Positions 8,829 to 18,604 of a stretch of DNA of 39,773 bases are shown in pieces (position 1 is the stretch's first letter; the number at the start of each line of letters is the position of its first letter). Origin of the DNA: a virus. Position numbers and translations under genes: made by a program. The notes under the pieces were generated by a model. The model was given only the letters and a program-made list of their open reading frames with translations. It was not told the origin of the DNA and searched no databases. The stretch is from IMG/VR virus record IMGVR_UViG_3300024346_000185, positions 1-39,773 of that record. The stretch is one strand, 5' to 3'.

Positions 8829-9620
8829 TCACCCTTTCAGTTTGATGCTAGTGGGTAATATTTCTGTGATAGGTTTTACGTCCGGTCTTTTAATTTTATA
8901 GATTTCGTAAAGGTGTTTAAAGATTCTCTTGTTTTCCTCAAAAGATTCAGCTGGTTCTTTGATTTCCCATCCCTTACCCTGCATCTTACCCTCTTTCTTA
9001 CTTTCTCCTCTTGTCATAGCTTTCAACCAGATAATACCGCGTCTTTGAATAGGCTTCTCAAAACATTCGTTCCAGCCCTGTTCGTAGCAAGCAAGCTGTA
9101 AGTCAAACGAATCATGTAAGTAGTTTGAAGTTTTAATATCTAGTAACCATAATTCACCTTCAATCTCAACTACTAAATCTAAAGTACCTGCAACCTCTAA
9201 TTCATCAGAGAAAATATGAACTTCTGATTCAACAAGGGTGGGGGTATAGGTTTCCCAGAAATTAACAAACTTTAGGATCATCTGCCATACTTTTAAACTG
9301 TACTTGGTAGAACCCCATTCGTTTATCCAAGTTACTTCTTCTCCTTTTAAGTATGCTTCGATAGCAGTATGGACTTGAGTTCCTTCTTCACCTGCTCTAC
9401 GCATGATGACATCAGCATTAGATCCTACTTCTTTTAACCAGGTTTCAAAGAATTTATCTTTTGGATAATAAGATAATACCGTAGTTACTGAAGGGTAAAA
9501 TAATCCTTCTTTCCTTTGATAGAATCTAGAATCTTCAAGGGTGATTTGACGAGCTGTTGAATCCGGATGTATTAATCTCTTAACTCGTTTGCTGTTTACG
9601 TTTTCGTTTTTTTCTATCAT
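8829..9620 (-). CDS. PD-(D/E)XK exonuclease (RecB/Cas4-like)
   Basis: 263 residues. All motifs of the RecB-type nuclease fold are visible: GTQVHTAIEAY (80-90), E131 in LVESEVHIF, the catalytic AGTLDLVVEIEG (144-155) with D148, then LLDIKTSNY (159-167) giving D161-I-K163, and the QLACYEQGW motif (175-183). It overlaps the primase gene upstream by 4 nt (ATGA), so the two form a replication or recombination operon from the promoter at 10546-10579. Likely role: 5' or 3' exonuclease processing phage or host DNA ends. Confidence 0.85.
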   Translation of the reverse strand: MIEKNENVNSKRVKRLIHPDSTARQITLEDSRFYQRKEGLFYPSVTTVLSYYPKDKFFETWLKEVGSNADVIMRRAGEEGTQVHTAIEAYLKGEEVTWINEWGSTKYSLKVWQMILKFVNFWETYTPTLVESEVHIFSDELEVAGTLDLVVEIEGELWLLDIKTSNYLHDSFDLQLACYEQGWNECFEKPIQRRGIIWLKAMTRGESKKEGKMQGKGWEIKEPAESFEENKRIFKHLYEIYKIKRPDVKPITEILPTSIKLKG

Positions 9621-10543
9621 AATTGGAATTTTTTCTCCATTAGCGTTCTGAATGATAATGGAGTGCTTTTATGTAATAATTTAGTAAAGTTGGTGAAACC
9701 TAGTTCGGATGGATCTTTTTGATCTAAGTCTACTAGGAACACCTCTTTTCCATGGTTTAGTAAGGTCTCACAATAATTAATTGCCTGCTTTAATGCGTCA
9801 TTATCTAATGCAATAAAAACCTGTTTAACATTAGAAGATACAATCTTCTTCATAAGCTTTTCAGGTAGAATCTTTCCTAGTAATGGAATTGCATTACGTT
9901 TGATTGCCATTGCATCAAAAGTACCCTCACACAACACAATTGGACTATCCCAGTTAATGGTCAATTCGAATGGAACAATATTTTTGGATGCTTGAGGGTT
10001 TTTATATTTTATATCACCTGGACCGAAGTTACGGCCTACAAAATAATTTAGAGTACCATTCTCATCGTAACTTGGAATGATAATCATATCCTTATAGCGG
10101 CCAGACTCGCAGTAACCTAAATTATATCTTTTAATATCAGTTGAATTGATTCCTCTTTCTTTCAAATAACGTAATGCTTGACGTACAGTAACTTCTGAAG
10201 TACTAACATCATGTAGGGGTTTATATTCTTTAGGTAGGGCTAGAGCTTCTACTTTAACTCCATGCTCTTCTTGAAAGGAGATCTTAACGTAGTTCTTAAG
10301 TTCTTGTAGTTTGTGGTCAGGAGCAGATACAGCCTTAAAAAGACTAACGAGTTTCTTTCCTTTCTTGTTACACACCCAGCAATGCCAGTGGTGTATGCCT
10401 TCCTCGTTTTCTTTAAAGTTAATCTCTAATTTTGGCTTGTAGTGATTGCAGAAAGGACAATTATAGGAGAAGTTATCTCCTGATGTCGGCTTACCTGCCC
10501 CGATTACACTATTTACTAGACTTACTAGTAGATGATTGACCAT
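9617..10543 (-). CDS. DNA primase (DnaG/T4 gp61-like)
   Basis: 308 residues. N-terminal zinc ribbon: Cys29 and Cys32 in NCPFC, Cys55 and Cys58 in HCWVC. Middle RNA-polymerase-like segment GYCESGRYKDMIIIPSYD. TOPRIM domain: VLCEGTFDAMAIKRN (203-217) with E206, and FIALDNDAL (243-251) with D247-x-D249. This is the ordinary architecture of a phage primase lacking a fused helicase; no helicase is in the window. A CTTG-N20-TATATTTAAT promoter lies 2 nt before ATG 10543, so the mRNA is probably nearly leaderless. The stop overlaps the nuclease start. Confidence 0.92.
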   Translation of the reverse strand: MVNHLLVSLVNSVIGAGKPTSGDNFSYNCPFCNHYKPKLEINFKENEEGIHHWHCWVCNKKGKKLVSLFKAVSAPDHKLQELKNYVKISFQEEHGVKVEALALPKEYKPLHDVSTSEVTVRQALRYLKERGINSTDIKRYNLGYCESGRYKDMIIIPSYDENGTLNYFVGRNFGPGDIKYKNPQASKNIVPFELTINWDSPIVLCEGTFDAMAIKRNAIPLLGKILPEKLMKKIVSSNVKQVFIALDNDALKQAINYCETLLNHGKEVFLVDLDQKDPSELGFTNFTKLLHKSTPLSFRTLMEKKFQL

Positions 10544-10545
10544 TA

Positions 10546-10579
10546 ATTAAATATAACACTTTAATCGGGTAAGTGCAAG
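10546..10579 (-). promoter_or_regulatory. early-type promoter (CTTG-N20-TATATTTAAT) for primase
   Basis: Box CTTG 10579-10576, exactly 20 nt, then TATATTTAAT 10555-10546, then ATG at 10543. Same geometry as the accessory-region promoters. The -7 element is close to the Bacteroidota TAnnTTTG. Confidence 0.6.
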
Positions 10580-11010
10580 TCTTTTCGGAAAATTCTGGAC
10601 ATAATGTTGTCGTTGTATGAATTTGTTTCAAGTACGTCATATTTACATTGGTAAGCGATTTCATAATAAGTTAATTGTTTTCTAGAGAAACACAACTTTA
10701 AAATCTCTCTTTTAAATTTATCTTCGCCAATCTCTTTAACTTCGGCAAGTAGAGGCTTACATGAACCCCAATATTCTCTCCAATTAGATTCCTTACTAAC
10801 TTTCTTTTTAGTAGGCTTTCTCCCTGGGCCGGACTGTTCCGAAATTTCTTTCTTTGTTAATTTTTTAGTCAGAGTGTTAGTAAATATTTTTCTACCAATA
10901 TAAAACTTACCAGTCTCGATGTTTGTTATTAAATAAACAAATCCAACTGCTCTGTCTTCAAATTGATATTCCTGTGTAACTTCTTTGTTTTCGTAAAACC
11001 AATTAGGCAT
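10561..11010 (-). CDS. GIY-YIG-like endonuclease domain protein
   Basis: 149 residues. AVGFVYLITNIETGKFYIGR (21-40) carries the two short strands of the GIY-YIG fold (VYL and YIG) with the downstream Arg. A basic Lys/Arg-rich insert (about 50-75) follows, then an NWREYWGSCKPL segment and a helical tail in which a catalytic Glu is expected (YYEIAYQCKYDV). It may be a homing-type or repair endonuclease. It lies between the baseplate genes and the primase, with no promoter recognised upstream. Confidence 0.75.
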   Translation of the reverse strand: MPNWFYENKEVTQEYQFEDRAVGFVYLITNIETGKFYIGRKIFTNTLTKKLTKKEISEQSGPGRKPTKKKVSKESNWREYWGSCKPLLAEVKEIGEDKFKREILKLCFSRKQLTYYEIAYQCKYDVLETNSYNDNIMSRIFRKDLHLPD

Positions 11011-11015
11011 AAATT

Positions 11016-11987
11016 TTATCTATCGATATTAATTAAGATTGTTGTGTCTGTTACATTACTACTCGGTAAAGGTTTTGCTAACTTACCAACTGCGATTAAA
11101 TCTTGATTTTCATTATATAACCCTACTGTTGTAACGTACGGGCTAAACAAAGATCCAGTTGCAAAATCATAAATATTTCCGGTTGATCCTGAAATTAAGG
11201 ATGGATTTAGTGTAAGGTTGTATTCTGAGGAATTAAAAGTGCATTTGTATTGAGTTTCAAATATTGTAAATGAGCTACTAAATGAGCAGGTTACACTTGG
11301 GGATGTTATTATATTTTCAATAAATGGATTACTAGCTGCACCGTATAGACTTGTTCCATATACTGCACTACCGTAATACGGACCTCCTGCTTGGTTATCT
11401 TTAGTTAGGATCACCAATCCATGTTGATATATTATATTACCGCACCATTCACCATCTAAAGAAAAATAAAGATTACCATCACCATCATCTGTAATACTTC
11501 CTGATTGAGCGGAAATAATAAAGGAGCCTGGTTGAATTATATCTCCGTAGAGTTTAGTAGGTATTGAAATTACTCCGATAATTGCATTAGAAGCAGTCGG
11601 AAAATACCTTTCATAAGCTAGAGTTGTTTCTAAATAATTTTCGAATCTACCTGCAGAGCTTGTTGGTCCTACTAATACATCTCCAGTTGAGTCGAGTCCC
11701 GGGATTATAAATGGAACCGATACTGGTGAACCATAACTTGAACTTAAATAGTTAGAATAGTAAAGCTCTCTTACAGAATCGTAAATAAGTCTCTTATATT
11801 CAGTATTAACCTGTCCGGTTGTACTTTCATTTAGACTAAATAATCCTTCTATATTTTCTCCTAAAAATCTATCAATACCAACAGTAGATCCGGTGAGTTC
11901 AGCCGCTCCAGTAAACCGGAAGGCTTTATTCACTTCAAATGGAGTGACTATAATGTCGGATGCTAACAGTTGTTTGAACGCAGTCAT
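11016..11987 (-). CDS. tail/virion structural protein (paralogue of the next gene upstream)
   Basis: 323 residues, rich in Ser, Thr, Gly, Tyr and Asn with beta-sheet-like alternation, typical of phage fibre or baseplate decoration proteins. The C-terminal 70 residues (NPSLISGSTG, then VTTVGLYNENQDLIAVGKLA, then KPL) align clearly with the C-terminus of the adjacent 333-residue protein, pointing to tandem duplication. It is the last gene of the structural block. Exact position in the tail is unknown. Confidence 0.75.
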   Translation of the reverse strand: MTAFKQLLASDIIVTPFEVNKAFRFTGAAELTGSTVGIDRFLGENIEGLFSLNESTTGQVNTEYKRLIYDSVRELYYSNYLSSSYGSPVSVPFIIPGLDSTGDVLVGPTSSAGRFENYLETTLAYERYFPTASNAIIGVISIPTKLYGDIIQPGSFIISAQSGSITDDGDGNLYFSLDGEWCGNIIYQHGLVILTKDNQAGGPYYGSAVYGTSLYGAASNPFIENIITSPSVTCSFSSSFTIFETQYKCTFNSSEYNLTLNPSLISGSTGNIYDFATGSLFSPYVTTVGLYNENQDLIAVGKLAKPLPSSNVTDTTILINIDR

Positions 11988-11992
11988 TCATT

Positions 11993-12994
11993 TTAAAAGT
12001 CAAGCTTAACTCTCAATAAAGCTTCTTTTGTGAAGTCTTTAGTCAGTGGTTTTGATAATTTAGCTACGGCGAGTAGGTCGTTAGTATCGTTGTAGAATCC
12101 TACAGTTGTCATATAGGTCTGTGGAGAGTTAATGAATGTACTGTAGATAACATCTCCTGTTGATCCTGAAATAAATGAGGGGTTTTCAGAATAGTTAAAT
12201 TCACTGTTTCTAGCTCTAACGAATACAAAATCAGACGTTACTGTTTCTTCGCTATTAACTTGAAAAGATGCAGCTCCTGAAACAGCAGTGAATAATCTTG
12301 CGATATTGAAGCCATCTGAATCAGAAGATCTTGAAGGGTTTAGGTTTATTGATTGTGATAGTGCTAATGGGTTAAGGATGATAGTTGCAATATCTGGTAA
12401 GAATAATCCGTAAGATCCAGAGCTTAAAGAGTAACCGTTGGCGTTGAGGCTGGTATTAGCAACTCCATTTGAACCGGAGATAATTTGGTAGACTCTACCG
12501 CAATCTAAATAAGTATCTGTTGATACCATTCCAGAGTTGTCGGTCAATTTTAGTGTCTGTATTCCAGATCCTGTTAGTGTTAAATTAAAAGTACCTTTAA
12601 GTAGGTGCTCTTTATATCTCGCTCTATCAACAGAGATTACCCAGAAATCAGATGCTGTTACTGCTCCAAAAATAAATTGAGCATTTTCGTCTCCGTAAAC
12701 TAAATTACGGTACTGACCGTAAACAGTTCTTGTTGGTGATACACCGGGTACTGAATCGTTAAAGTTAGCACTTCCGGATCCTGCTTTATTTCCATAGGCA
12801 ATTGCAAATTGAACTGCTGTACTAGTTTCTGTTGAAGCGGTTTGGTATACATTCTTATAGTAGCTATCGTTAGTGCTTGTTGTTGACGATGTGAAGAATG
12901 TACTTAGTACTGGTGTATTGGTAGACCAAGCAGTTGCTGTTACCGAGTCAATGCTTACGAGGAAATCTTCGGGATCTAATCTTTTAAATGACAT
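11993..12994 (-). CDS. tail/virion structural protein (paralogue of the downstream gene)
   Basis: 333 residues, beta-rich, high Ser/Thr/Gly/Asn. N-terminus MSFKRLDPEDFLVSIDSVTA; the neighbour has ASDIIVTPFEVNKAF at the equivalent position. C-terminal signature NPSFISGSTG, then MTTVGFYNDTNDLLAVAKLS, then KPL, is shared with the downstream gene. The N-terminal halves differ more, as expected if the conserved C-terminus binds the particle and the rest varies. Five nt separate the two genes. Confidence 0.75.
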   Translation of the reverse strand: MSFKRLDPEDFLVSIDSVTATAWSTNTPVLSTFFTSSTTSTNDSYYKNVYQTASTETSTAVQFAIAYGNKAGSGSANFNDSVPGVSPTRTVYGQYRNLVYGDENAQFIFGAVTASDFWVISVDRARYKEHLLKGTFNLTLTGSGIQTLKLTDNSGMVSTDTYLDCGRVYQIISGSNGVANTSLNANGYSLSSGSYGLFLPDIATIILNPLALSQSINLNPSRSSDSDGFNIARLFTAVSGAASFQVNSEETVTSDFVFVRARNSEFNYSENPSFISGSTGDVIYSTFINSPQTYMTTVGFYNDTNDLLAVAKLSKPLTKDFTKEALLRVKLDF

Positions 12995-13004
12995 GTGTTA
13001 TAGT

Positions 13005-13661
13005 TTAGCTTGTTTTAGTGACAATTACTGGGATTTGAAGTCTTGCACCTGAGTCTCTGCCGATTACCTGTAATGTTGCAGATAATGATGTATTTCCTCC
13101 AAACAAAGTGTTGATTGTAGTTGCACTTATATTCAATGTAGTTCCAATTACTGTCTTAGATACTGAGGTACCGATTGTAGTTGTTTGATTAGCAGCTTGA
13201 ACATCAGGAGTGTTGATTCCTACACCGTTGAAGTTGTTAAATAACCTTACATCAGAAATTGTGAATGTATATCCTGAAGACTCATAAAGAGCTGTTTGAG
13301 ATAAGTAATTCAAAGTCTGAGGAGTAATTGCTAAACTTGCACCTTGCTTAATAGTGATTGAAGAGTATCCAATATCTAATACTGGCATTCTAGCAGTACC
13401 TCTAGGAAGAGTTACGAGCTTATATTTCATAATTTGATTCTCATCAGGGAATGCTTCTAATAGAGGCATATTTTCGATAGCTTCACCAAAGAAAGCTGAA
13501 CCTGATGGCTGTGTTGGATTGTACAGAGTGTAATCAATCTCATCGTCTGACAATGCAAATTGTGTAATTCTAAAAGAACCGTCACCGCGGGCAAGTAATT
13601 CTCTTCCTTTTGCGGTTAAAATAGCATCAACTGTGACTGCTGTGTTGTTTAAATATCCCAT
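13005..13661 (-). CDS. phage structural protein (tail/neck type), function unassigned
   Basis: 218 residues. The N-terminus has LNNTAVTVDAILTAKGRELL and FRITQFALSDDEIDYTLYNP, a pattern I recall from structural proteins of large T4-like phages in which a conserved head domain is followed by beta-rich modules. The C-terminal half reads as Ig-like or beta-sandwich sequence with Thr/Ser/Ile alternation. It has its own TATTTATA element (13669-13676), so it and the two paralogues downstream may be a separate late unit. Confidence 0.7.
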   Translation of the reverse strand: MGYLNNTAVTVDAILTAKGRELLARGDGSFRITQFALSDDEIDYTLYNPTQPSGSAFFGEAIENMPLLEAFPDENQIMKYKLVTLPRGTARMPVLDIGYSSITIKQGASLAITPQTLNYLSQTALYESSGYTFTISDVRLFNNFNGVGINTPDVQAANQTTTIGTSVSKTVIGTTLNISATTINTLFGGNTSLSATLQVIGRDSGARLQIPVIVTKTS

Positions 13662-13668
13662 GGTTTAT

Positions 13669-13676
13669 TATAAATA
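13669..13676 (-). promoter_or_regulatory. late-type promoter element TATTTATA
   Basis: Coding-strand TATTTATA, 7 nt upstream of the ATG at 13661, in the short gap after the 1519-residue tail gene. Confidence 0.55.
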
Positions 13677-13694
13677 TGTATCTAGATTAAGTTT

Positions 13695-16600
13695 TTAGTT
13701 TATTGGAAAGCCAGCTGCCGCTGCGAATTTTATAACTTCTTTTAAGTATTGTGGATTATATCCTTTAGGTATTAAGTACCCTGGGCTGTCCACAAAAATT
13801 CCTGAGCTGGTTGCACTAGTCTTTATAAGAATGTTAGTTTCATCTGGTATAAAAGTTCCTGGTACTAAGAAGTTGGGGTATTCAACTGCGCCGCCCTTGA
13901 TTACACTCAGGGTAGATGATCCTAGGTTTGTACCTAGAACTGGTAGAGGAGATATTAGAGTTACTGAACTTCCTGAAGGGAATAGGCTTTGAATTAGTCC
14001 TATATTTTCATTTGAACTATCTAAGCTAATAGAGTCCCCTGCAAGTCCAATTAGTGCAACTCCTTTTACGTTACCTCCTGAATATATAGTTCCGTCACCG
14101 CTTCCTGACTGGGTTAAAATAATTTTAGAGAAATATAAAAAGTATGTTTTATAACTATCAATTACTGCAGTCTTACCATAGGATATATCTCCTGGAGTGT
14201 AGGTGTTATAAGTAGCACTTGTTAGTTTAGTTCCGGAATATCTTCCTTTTACCCATGCGCTTCCTGAGGAGTAGTTTGAATCTTGAACCTGTGCGTATAG
14301 TGCAGATTGGCTAATGATACTTGTGAAGTTAACCGGGTTTAGTAGGTTTGTACTATAATCAACATCGTAGTATTTATCTGATACTCTGTTTGAGTAAACG
14401 TTATTTAATAGACTATTGTAGTCAGAAAAGTTATTTATATTACCGGGAAAGTTCTGCTGGGTGTAAACGGTTGGATCTAGATAATAAGTTGATTGTGCAA
14501 ATAAATTATCTACTGTTGCTATCCAGCTTGTGTTTGCATTTATAGAAGCACTAGTGTCAGGTGTTAGTGCATTTAAACGGTAGGTAACTTTGTAGGTTGA
14601 ACCGCTAACTAGGTATAGGTTTAGATATGATATACTGTGGGTGAAGTTTGAGGGAGAGCCTAGTGTTAATAGATCAGTTAATATCTCTACTCCATCTTTA
14701 ACTAGATTTGTGGTTAAAAAATTACTATAGGAGGGACCGGAACCTGAGATGCTTCCTGTAATGTTTATATTTATGTCAGCTTGTACGGAGAAGTTAGGTT
14801 TATATTCATAACTCGTTGTATTGTAGTAGCTTATTGACTTTTGTAAGTTATTAAACGGATATGAACCGGAATTATAATATATAATTGTTATCGGGTCTAA
14901 AATACTTGCACTTATTACAAAAGCAGCACTTCTAACATCTAAATTCTGTAGATCTGGTATTCCTACACTATAAGCAGATCCTAGTAGTGGATTATCCTGT
15001 AGCTTCCCTTTAGTTACATCAATCGATGATCCAGAAAACTCACCATTAAAAAATTCATATTGTGAAGAATTAATCTGCTCTACTAGTCCAGCCTTGGTTA
15101 AGATAGAGGAAGACCATGATTGTGTTAGATTGGTTAGTACATTAACTGATCCTCCAGCACCGCCTGTGAAAACCTCTATAGACCCTGTTTGATAATCCCT
15201 TGCTAGAGATGTAAATGAACCGGTGTATTCAGGTTGAGTATAATCAATTTGAGCAGGTCTTTGTCTGTTTCTTTCTAGTAAGTGCTGCTTAACAATTGCA
15301 CCTGTTGCTGCAGAAGCTCTAGCAGGAATAAAGTCCTTAATCATTTTGAATAAGGAATTATCAAAGTATTTGATTAATCTAAAGTAATCTTGTAGATCGT
15401 ATGAGCTACCATACTTTTTAAAATAATCAGAGCTTAATGTGTTTAATTGCGGATAAGTATAGGAAGATTCTGATACAAATCTAGGGTCCCCGATATACTC
15501 TCCGATGTTGATGTAGCCTATCTGGGAATTAATATCTTCGTTAATTTCGTTAGCTGGTGAAAAACCAACTTCCATATAGTTAACATCGTTAGTGTAGCTT
15601 TGGGAGGCGGGGTAATTCTGCTGGAGAGAGGCTAGTCCTGAAAGTACTTTTCCGTATACTGTTGATTCTCCTAATTTTATTTTATTAGTTACTGTATTCT
15701 TAATACCGCCTAATACTTGATCATAAAATATAACTTCATTATTTGGAATAAATGTAGGGGTATTTTTATAGTAGAAATTACTTGTTGAAGAGAAAGAAGA
15801 AGTTGTTACTTGTATTCCGGAAACTTTTGGATGTACTGATACTGAACCTGTGTATAGCTCTCCTCCAAGAGTGGCTCTAAATGCTAATTCACTAGGGGCG
15901 GTAGTTGTTGTATTTCCTCTAATTGAAGAAGCGTTCATTACATAGTCATTAAATGAACTTTCACTTAATGCTGTAGTGTAATACCTTACCTCCTGTAGTG
16001 ATCCTGAAAATATTTTAGCACTGTAAGATGATGTTGCAAAATAAGATTCAATTGCGTTATTCCAGGGAGCTTGTGTAGATGGATCTACAGATGATGAAGC
16101 TTGAAAACCTATTGTATTTCCATTTTGCCCTTCATAAATATTATTCTTTGCATATAGTGAGTAAACTGTACCTACTTTATTTACTAGCACTGACCACCAA
16201 CCCTCATTGAAAAATGGTAAGTAAACACTTGCAGAAGCGTTAGGAGATGAAGGATCGGGTATTAATTCTAATCTACCGTACTGGTTATAAGGATCAACTA
16301 CTGAGCCAGTATAAGAACCGGAAGAGTAACCACTGCCTGGGTATCTTAAAATTAGATTAGCAAGTGTATCGGTAGACCATAGACTTTGAGAATAGTAGGC
16401 GGGAGCTGGGATTCCTCTGGTTTGAAATCTAAATTCTACTGCCTGCGGTCTGTCGTTGCTTGCATTCCAAGCTGAGTTAAGAGCAAAAGACGAGGTTAAA
16501 AAATTAGTTCCTTTTGTATCGAAAGCATAATTAAATTCGTTTTGCCATTGATCCCATGTGTTTGATTTTTTATCTTTTCCTCCATACTCATAAATTCTTA

Positions 16601-18254
16601 ATATAGTATCAGGTACTCCAAAACAATCTATAAGTAGTTGTAATCCTGCAACAGTACCTTTCTTTTTTAGCAGGTAAGGTAGGTTGTGATATAGTCTTTT
16701 ATAAACTAATTTTTGAGCATCATTGAACGGAGTAGTCTCTGCTGAAGCGGTTACGTAATTTGTTATCCATTCACTCCCTGTCGGAGGTAGAGTCCCTCCA
16801 GCAGCGTTAATTCCTAAGTAGGTTGTATATAAATCGTTATTACTTAGGTTGCTTTCATACAAGGTTATTCCGTAGGATCTTAGAGCATCGGCTGCTAAAT
16901 CAATTGAAATACCTTCCGATAATCTATTGTCACCGTCCTGTCTATTCTCGACTGCTTGAGTGTATAGCCAGATTTGATCGAACATCTGAGCAACCATCTC
17001 GTTAAAGAGTTTGAATTGATCGTTATCAGAATCTTCTGTTATATACTGAGGGTATATATTGTAAATATAATTTTGATTCTGTTCGTCATAGAGAGAGGCA
17101 GAGGTTAGTTGTGTGTTATACCAGCTTATTACTTGAGCTGATCCAGTAGAGTATAGGGTGTAGGGTTGAGTAGAGGTTGATTTTGGCCAGCTTTGGGACC
17201 CAGAGTCAAAGTAGAGAAAATAGTCATACCCGTCGAAGTTAGTGACTAAATCGTTAATTCTAGATTGGTATACTGCTTTACTGCTTGAAGCTTCAATGGA
17301 GTTTGGGATTGTACTTAAACTAGTGATTTGAGAGTTGTAATTCTCAATCAAACTAGCTTTTTCATAGAAGTTAATTAGTCTCTGTTCTATAGAGCTAAAA
17401 AAAACAAAGTTACTAAAATTTGTATAGTCTGTATTAAGTTCTGCTCTTCTTTCTACTAATATACTGTTTAACTGATTAGAGAGATTAATATCAGAGCTAC
17501 TGTAGATCGAATCTATAGTTTGAAACTCAGTAGAGTTATTAGTCTCTTGCTGTGCTTGAATGTTGAGGTTCGGACCTTTTAAGTATATTTGCTGGGCTGA
17601 GGGTAGTTCTTCTTGTGGATATTCTACCCTGTATGCAACCGGCTCTGATTTCTTTTCAACAAAGTTAAAAGTTGATCTCGTACCTAAGTTAGAGGGGAGT
17701 GGTTGGTATAATTTAATTAGTATGGCAGTTCCGTCAAAGCCTACGTTAGTAGCAAGAAGTAGGGTATCACTATTAAAATCTAAATCAAAACCTTGAAAGG
17801 TTTCTGTGCTATTTAGAAAATTAGTTAGTGTAATGGATACTGCTTGTAATGCAGTAGGATCTAAGCTTGAATTAGAAACTCTTAACTCTGTTCTATCTGA
17901 TGATATCTCAGTAATATTAAAAGTAGGTGAACCTATAATTAAGTTACTTAAAAAATTATAGTTAATTTTATAAATTCCTTGAGTATAATTATTAGATGCT
18001 AAATCTTGAGCTGGATCTAAGTTTATTTGTGAAGTAGAGCTTCCAGAGATCTTACCGCTCGTTACAGAGTAGTTAGTTGTTAATCTAGAAATTAAGTTAT
18101 CGTTTACATCGTATAGGTAAGCTTGAATATAATCTGTTTCTGTATTATATTTACTTGATACACTAATGGTTGATATGTTGCTTTCATCTACAGAGGTTAA
18201 CTCCTGTCCTTCAGTATTTAATGGTAATATAGGAAGTATTTGTGGAGTAGACAT
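13695..18254 (-). CDS. giant tail protein with gpI-like segment and LamG/concanavalin-like domain
   Basis: 1519 residues, the largest gene here. Residues 1-220: beta-rich domain. Residues about 400-570: helical segment with NLPYLLKKKGTVAGLQLLID and then CFGVPDTILRIYEYGG, the motif set of the tail protein I / baseplate connector family. Residues about 590-800: lectin-like (LamG or concanavalin A) segment ending in SGSLQEVRYYTTALSESSFN, the usual terminal strand of such domains. The remainder is long beta-rich sequence. Likely a baseplate-to-fibre connector with glycan-binding ability. It starts inside the previous stop (ATG 18254, TAATG type) in the baseplate operon. Confidence 0.8.
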   Translation of the reverse strand: MSTPQILPILPLNTEGQELTSVDESNISTISVSSKYNTETDYIQAYLYDVNDNLISRLTTNYSVTSGKISGSSTSQINLDPAQDLASNNYTQGIYKINYNFLSNLIIGSPTFNITEISSDRTELRVSNSSLDPTALQAVSITLTNFLNSTETFQGFDLDFNSDTLLLATNVGFDGTAILIKLYQPLPSNLGTRSTFNFVEKKSEPVAYRVEYPQEELPSAQQIYLKGPNLNIQAQQETNNSTEFQTIDSIYSSSDINLSNQLNSILVERRAELNTDYTNFSNFVFFSSIEQRLINFYEKASLIENYNSQITSLSTIPNSIEASSSKAVYQSRINDLVTNFDGYDYFLYFDSGSQSWPKSTSTQPYTLYSTGSAQVISWYNTQLTSASLYDEQNQNYIYNIYPQYITEDSDNDQFKLFNEMVAQMFDQIWLYTQAVENRQDGDNRLSEGISIDLAADALRSYGITLYESNLSNNDLYTTYLGINAAGGTLPPTGSEWITNYVTASAETTPFNDAQKLVYKRLYHNLPYLLKKKGTVAGLQLLIDCFGVPDTILRIYEYGGKDKKSNTWDQWQNEFNYAFDTKGTNFLTSSFALNSAWNASNDRPQAVEFRFQTRGIPAPAYYSQSLWSTDTLANLILRYPGSGYSSGSYTGSVVDPYNQYGRLELIPDPSSPNASASVYLPFFNEGWWSVLVNKVGTVYSLYAKNNIYEGQNGNTIGFQASSSVDPSTQAPWNNAIESYFATSSYSAKIFSGSLQEVRYYTTALSESSFNDYVMNASSIRGNTTTTAPSELAFRATLGGELYTGSVSVHPKVSGIQVTTSSFSSTSNFYYKNTPTFIPNNEVIFYDQVLGGIKNTVTNKIKLGESTVYGKVLSGLASLQQNYPASQSYTNDVNYMEVGFSPANEINEDINSQIGYINIGEYIGDPRFVSESSYTYPQLNTLSSDYFKKYGSSYDLQDYFRLIKYFDNSLFKMIKDFIPARASAATGAIVKQHLLERNRQRPAQIDYTQPEYTGSFTSLARDYQTGSIEVFTGGAGGSVNVLTNLTQSWSSSILTKAGLVEQINSSQYEFFNGEFSGSSIDVTKGKLQDNPLLGSAYSVGIPDLQNLDVRSAAFVISASILDPITIIYYNSGSYPFNNLQKSISYYNTTSYEYKPNFSVQADININITGSISGSGPSYSNFLTTNLVKDGVEILTDLLTLGSPSNFTHSISYLNLYLVSGSTYKVTYRLNALTPDTSASINANTSWIATVDNLFAQSTYYLDPTVYTQQNFPGNINNFSDYNSLLNNVYSNRVSDKYYDVDYSTNLLNPVNFTSIISQSALYAQVQDSNYSSGSAWVKGRYSGTKLTSATYNTYTPGDISYGKTAVIDSYKTYFLYFSKIILTQSGSGDGTIYSGGNVKGVALIGLAGDSISLDSSNENIGLIQSLFPSGSSVTLISPLPVLGTNLGSSTLSVIKGGAVEYPNFLVPGTFIPDETNILIKTSATSSGIFVDSPGYLIPKGYNPQYLKEVIKFAAAAGFPIN

Positions 18255-18604
18255 TATTTAGGTATTTGTAAGGTAAGTAAAGATTGTTGTAAATCCAAAT
18301 TCTCTTGTCTTAATTGTGTAATTTCTTGTTGTAATGCTTCAACTTCCTGGTTAGTCCCTACACCTCCTACATACTCTCCACTTGTCTTAATTAAGTACTC
18401 ATGTGAGTTTATATCTCCGGATTTAGGGATTATATAAAATAAGTTAGTGTATGCTGCAAAGAATTCAGGTACTGTTATAGTTTCTGCTACAGGTGCTTGA
18501 CTTACAGGAGAAGTTACTCCGAATTGAGTAAATGAAGTATTAACAGTTCTTGTTAATTCTGCTTTATTGTACTTAGTTACTTCTATGTTGATTGTTTCGA
18601 CCAT
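18254..18604 (-). CDS. small tail-operon protein with C-terminal coiled coil
   Basis: 116 residues. Beta-type N-terminal half (INIEVTKYNKAELTRTVNTS) and a C-terminal coiled coil (EALQQEITQLRQENLDLQQS). Overlaps both neighbours by one base (TAATG), so its amount is probably tied to theirs. May be a trimeric or dimeric linker between the 366- and 1519-residue tail proteins. No family recognised. Confidence 0.7.
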   Translation of the reverse strand: MVETINIEVTKYNKAELTRTVNTSFTQFGVTSPVSQAPVAETITVPEFFAAYTNLFYIIPKSGDINSHEYLIKTSGEYVGGVGTNQEVEALQQEITQLRQENLDLQQSLLTLQIPK

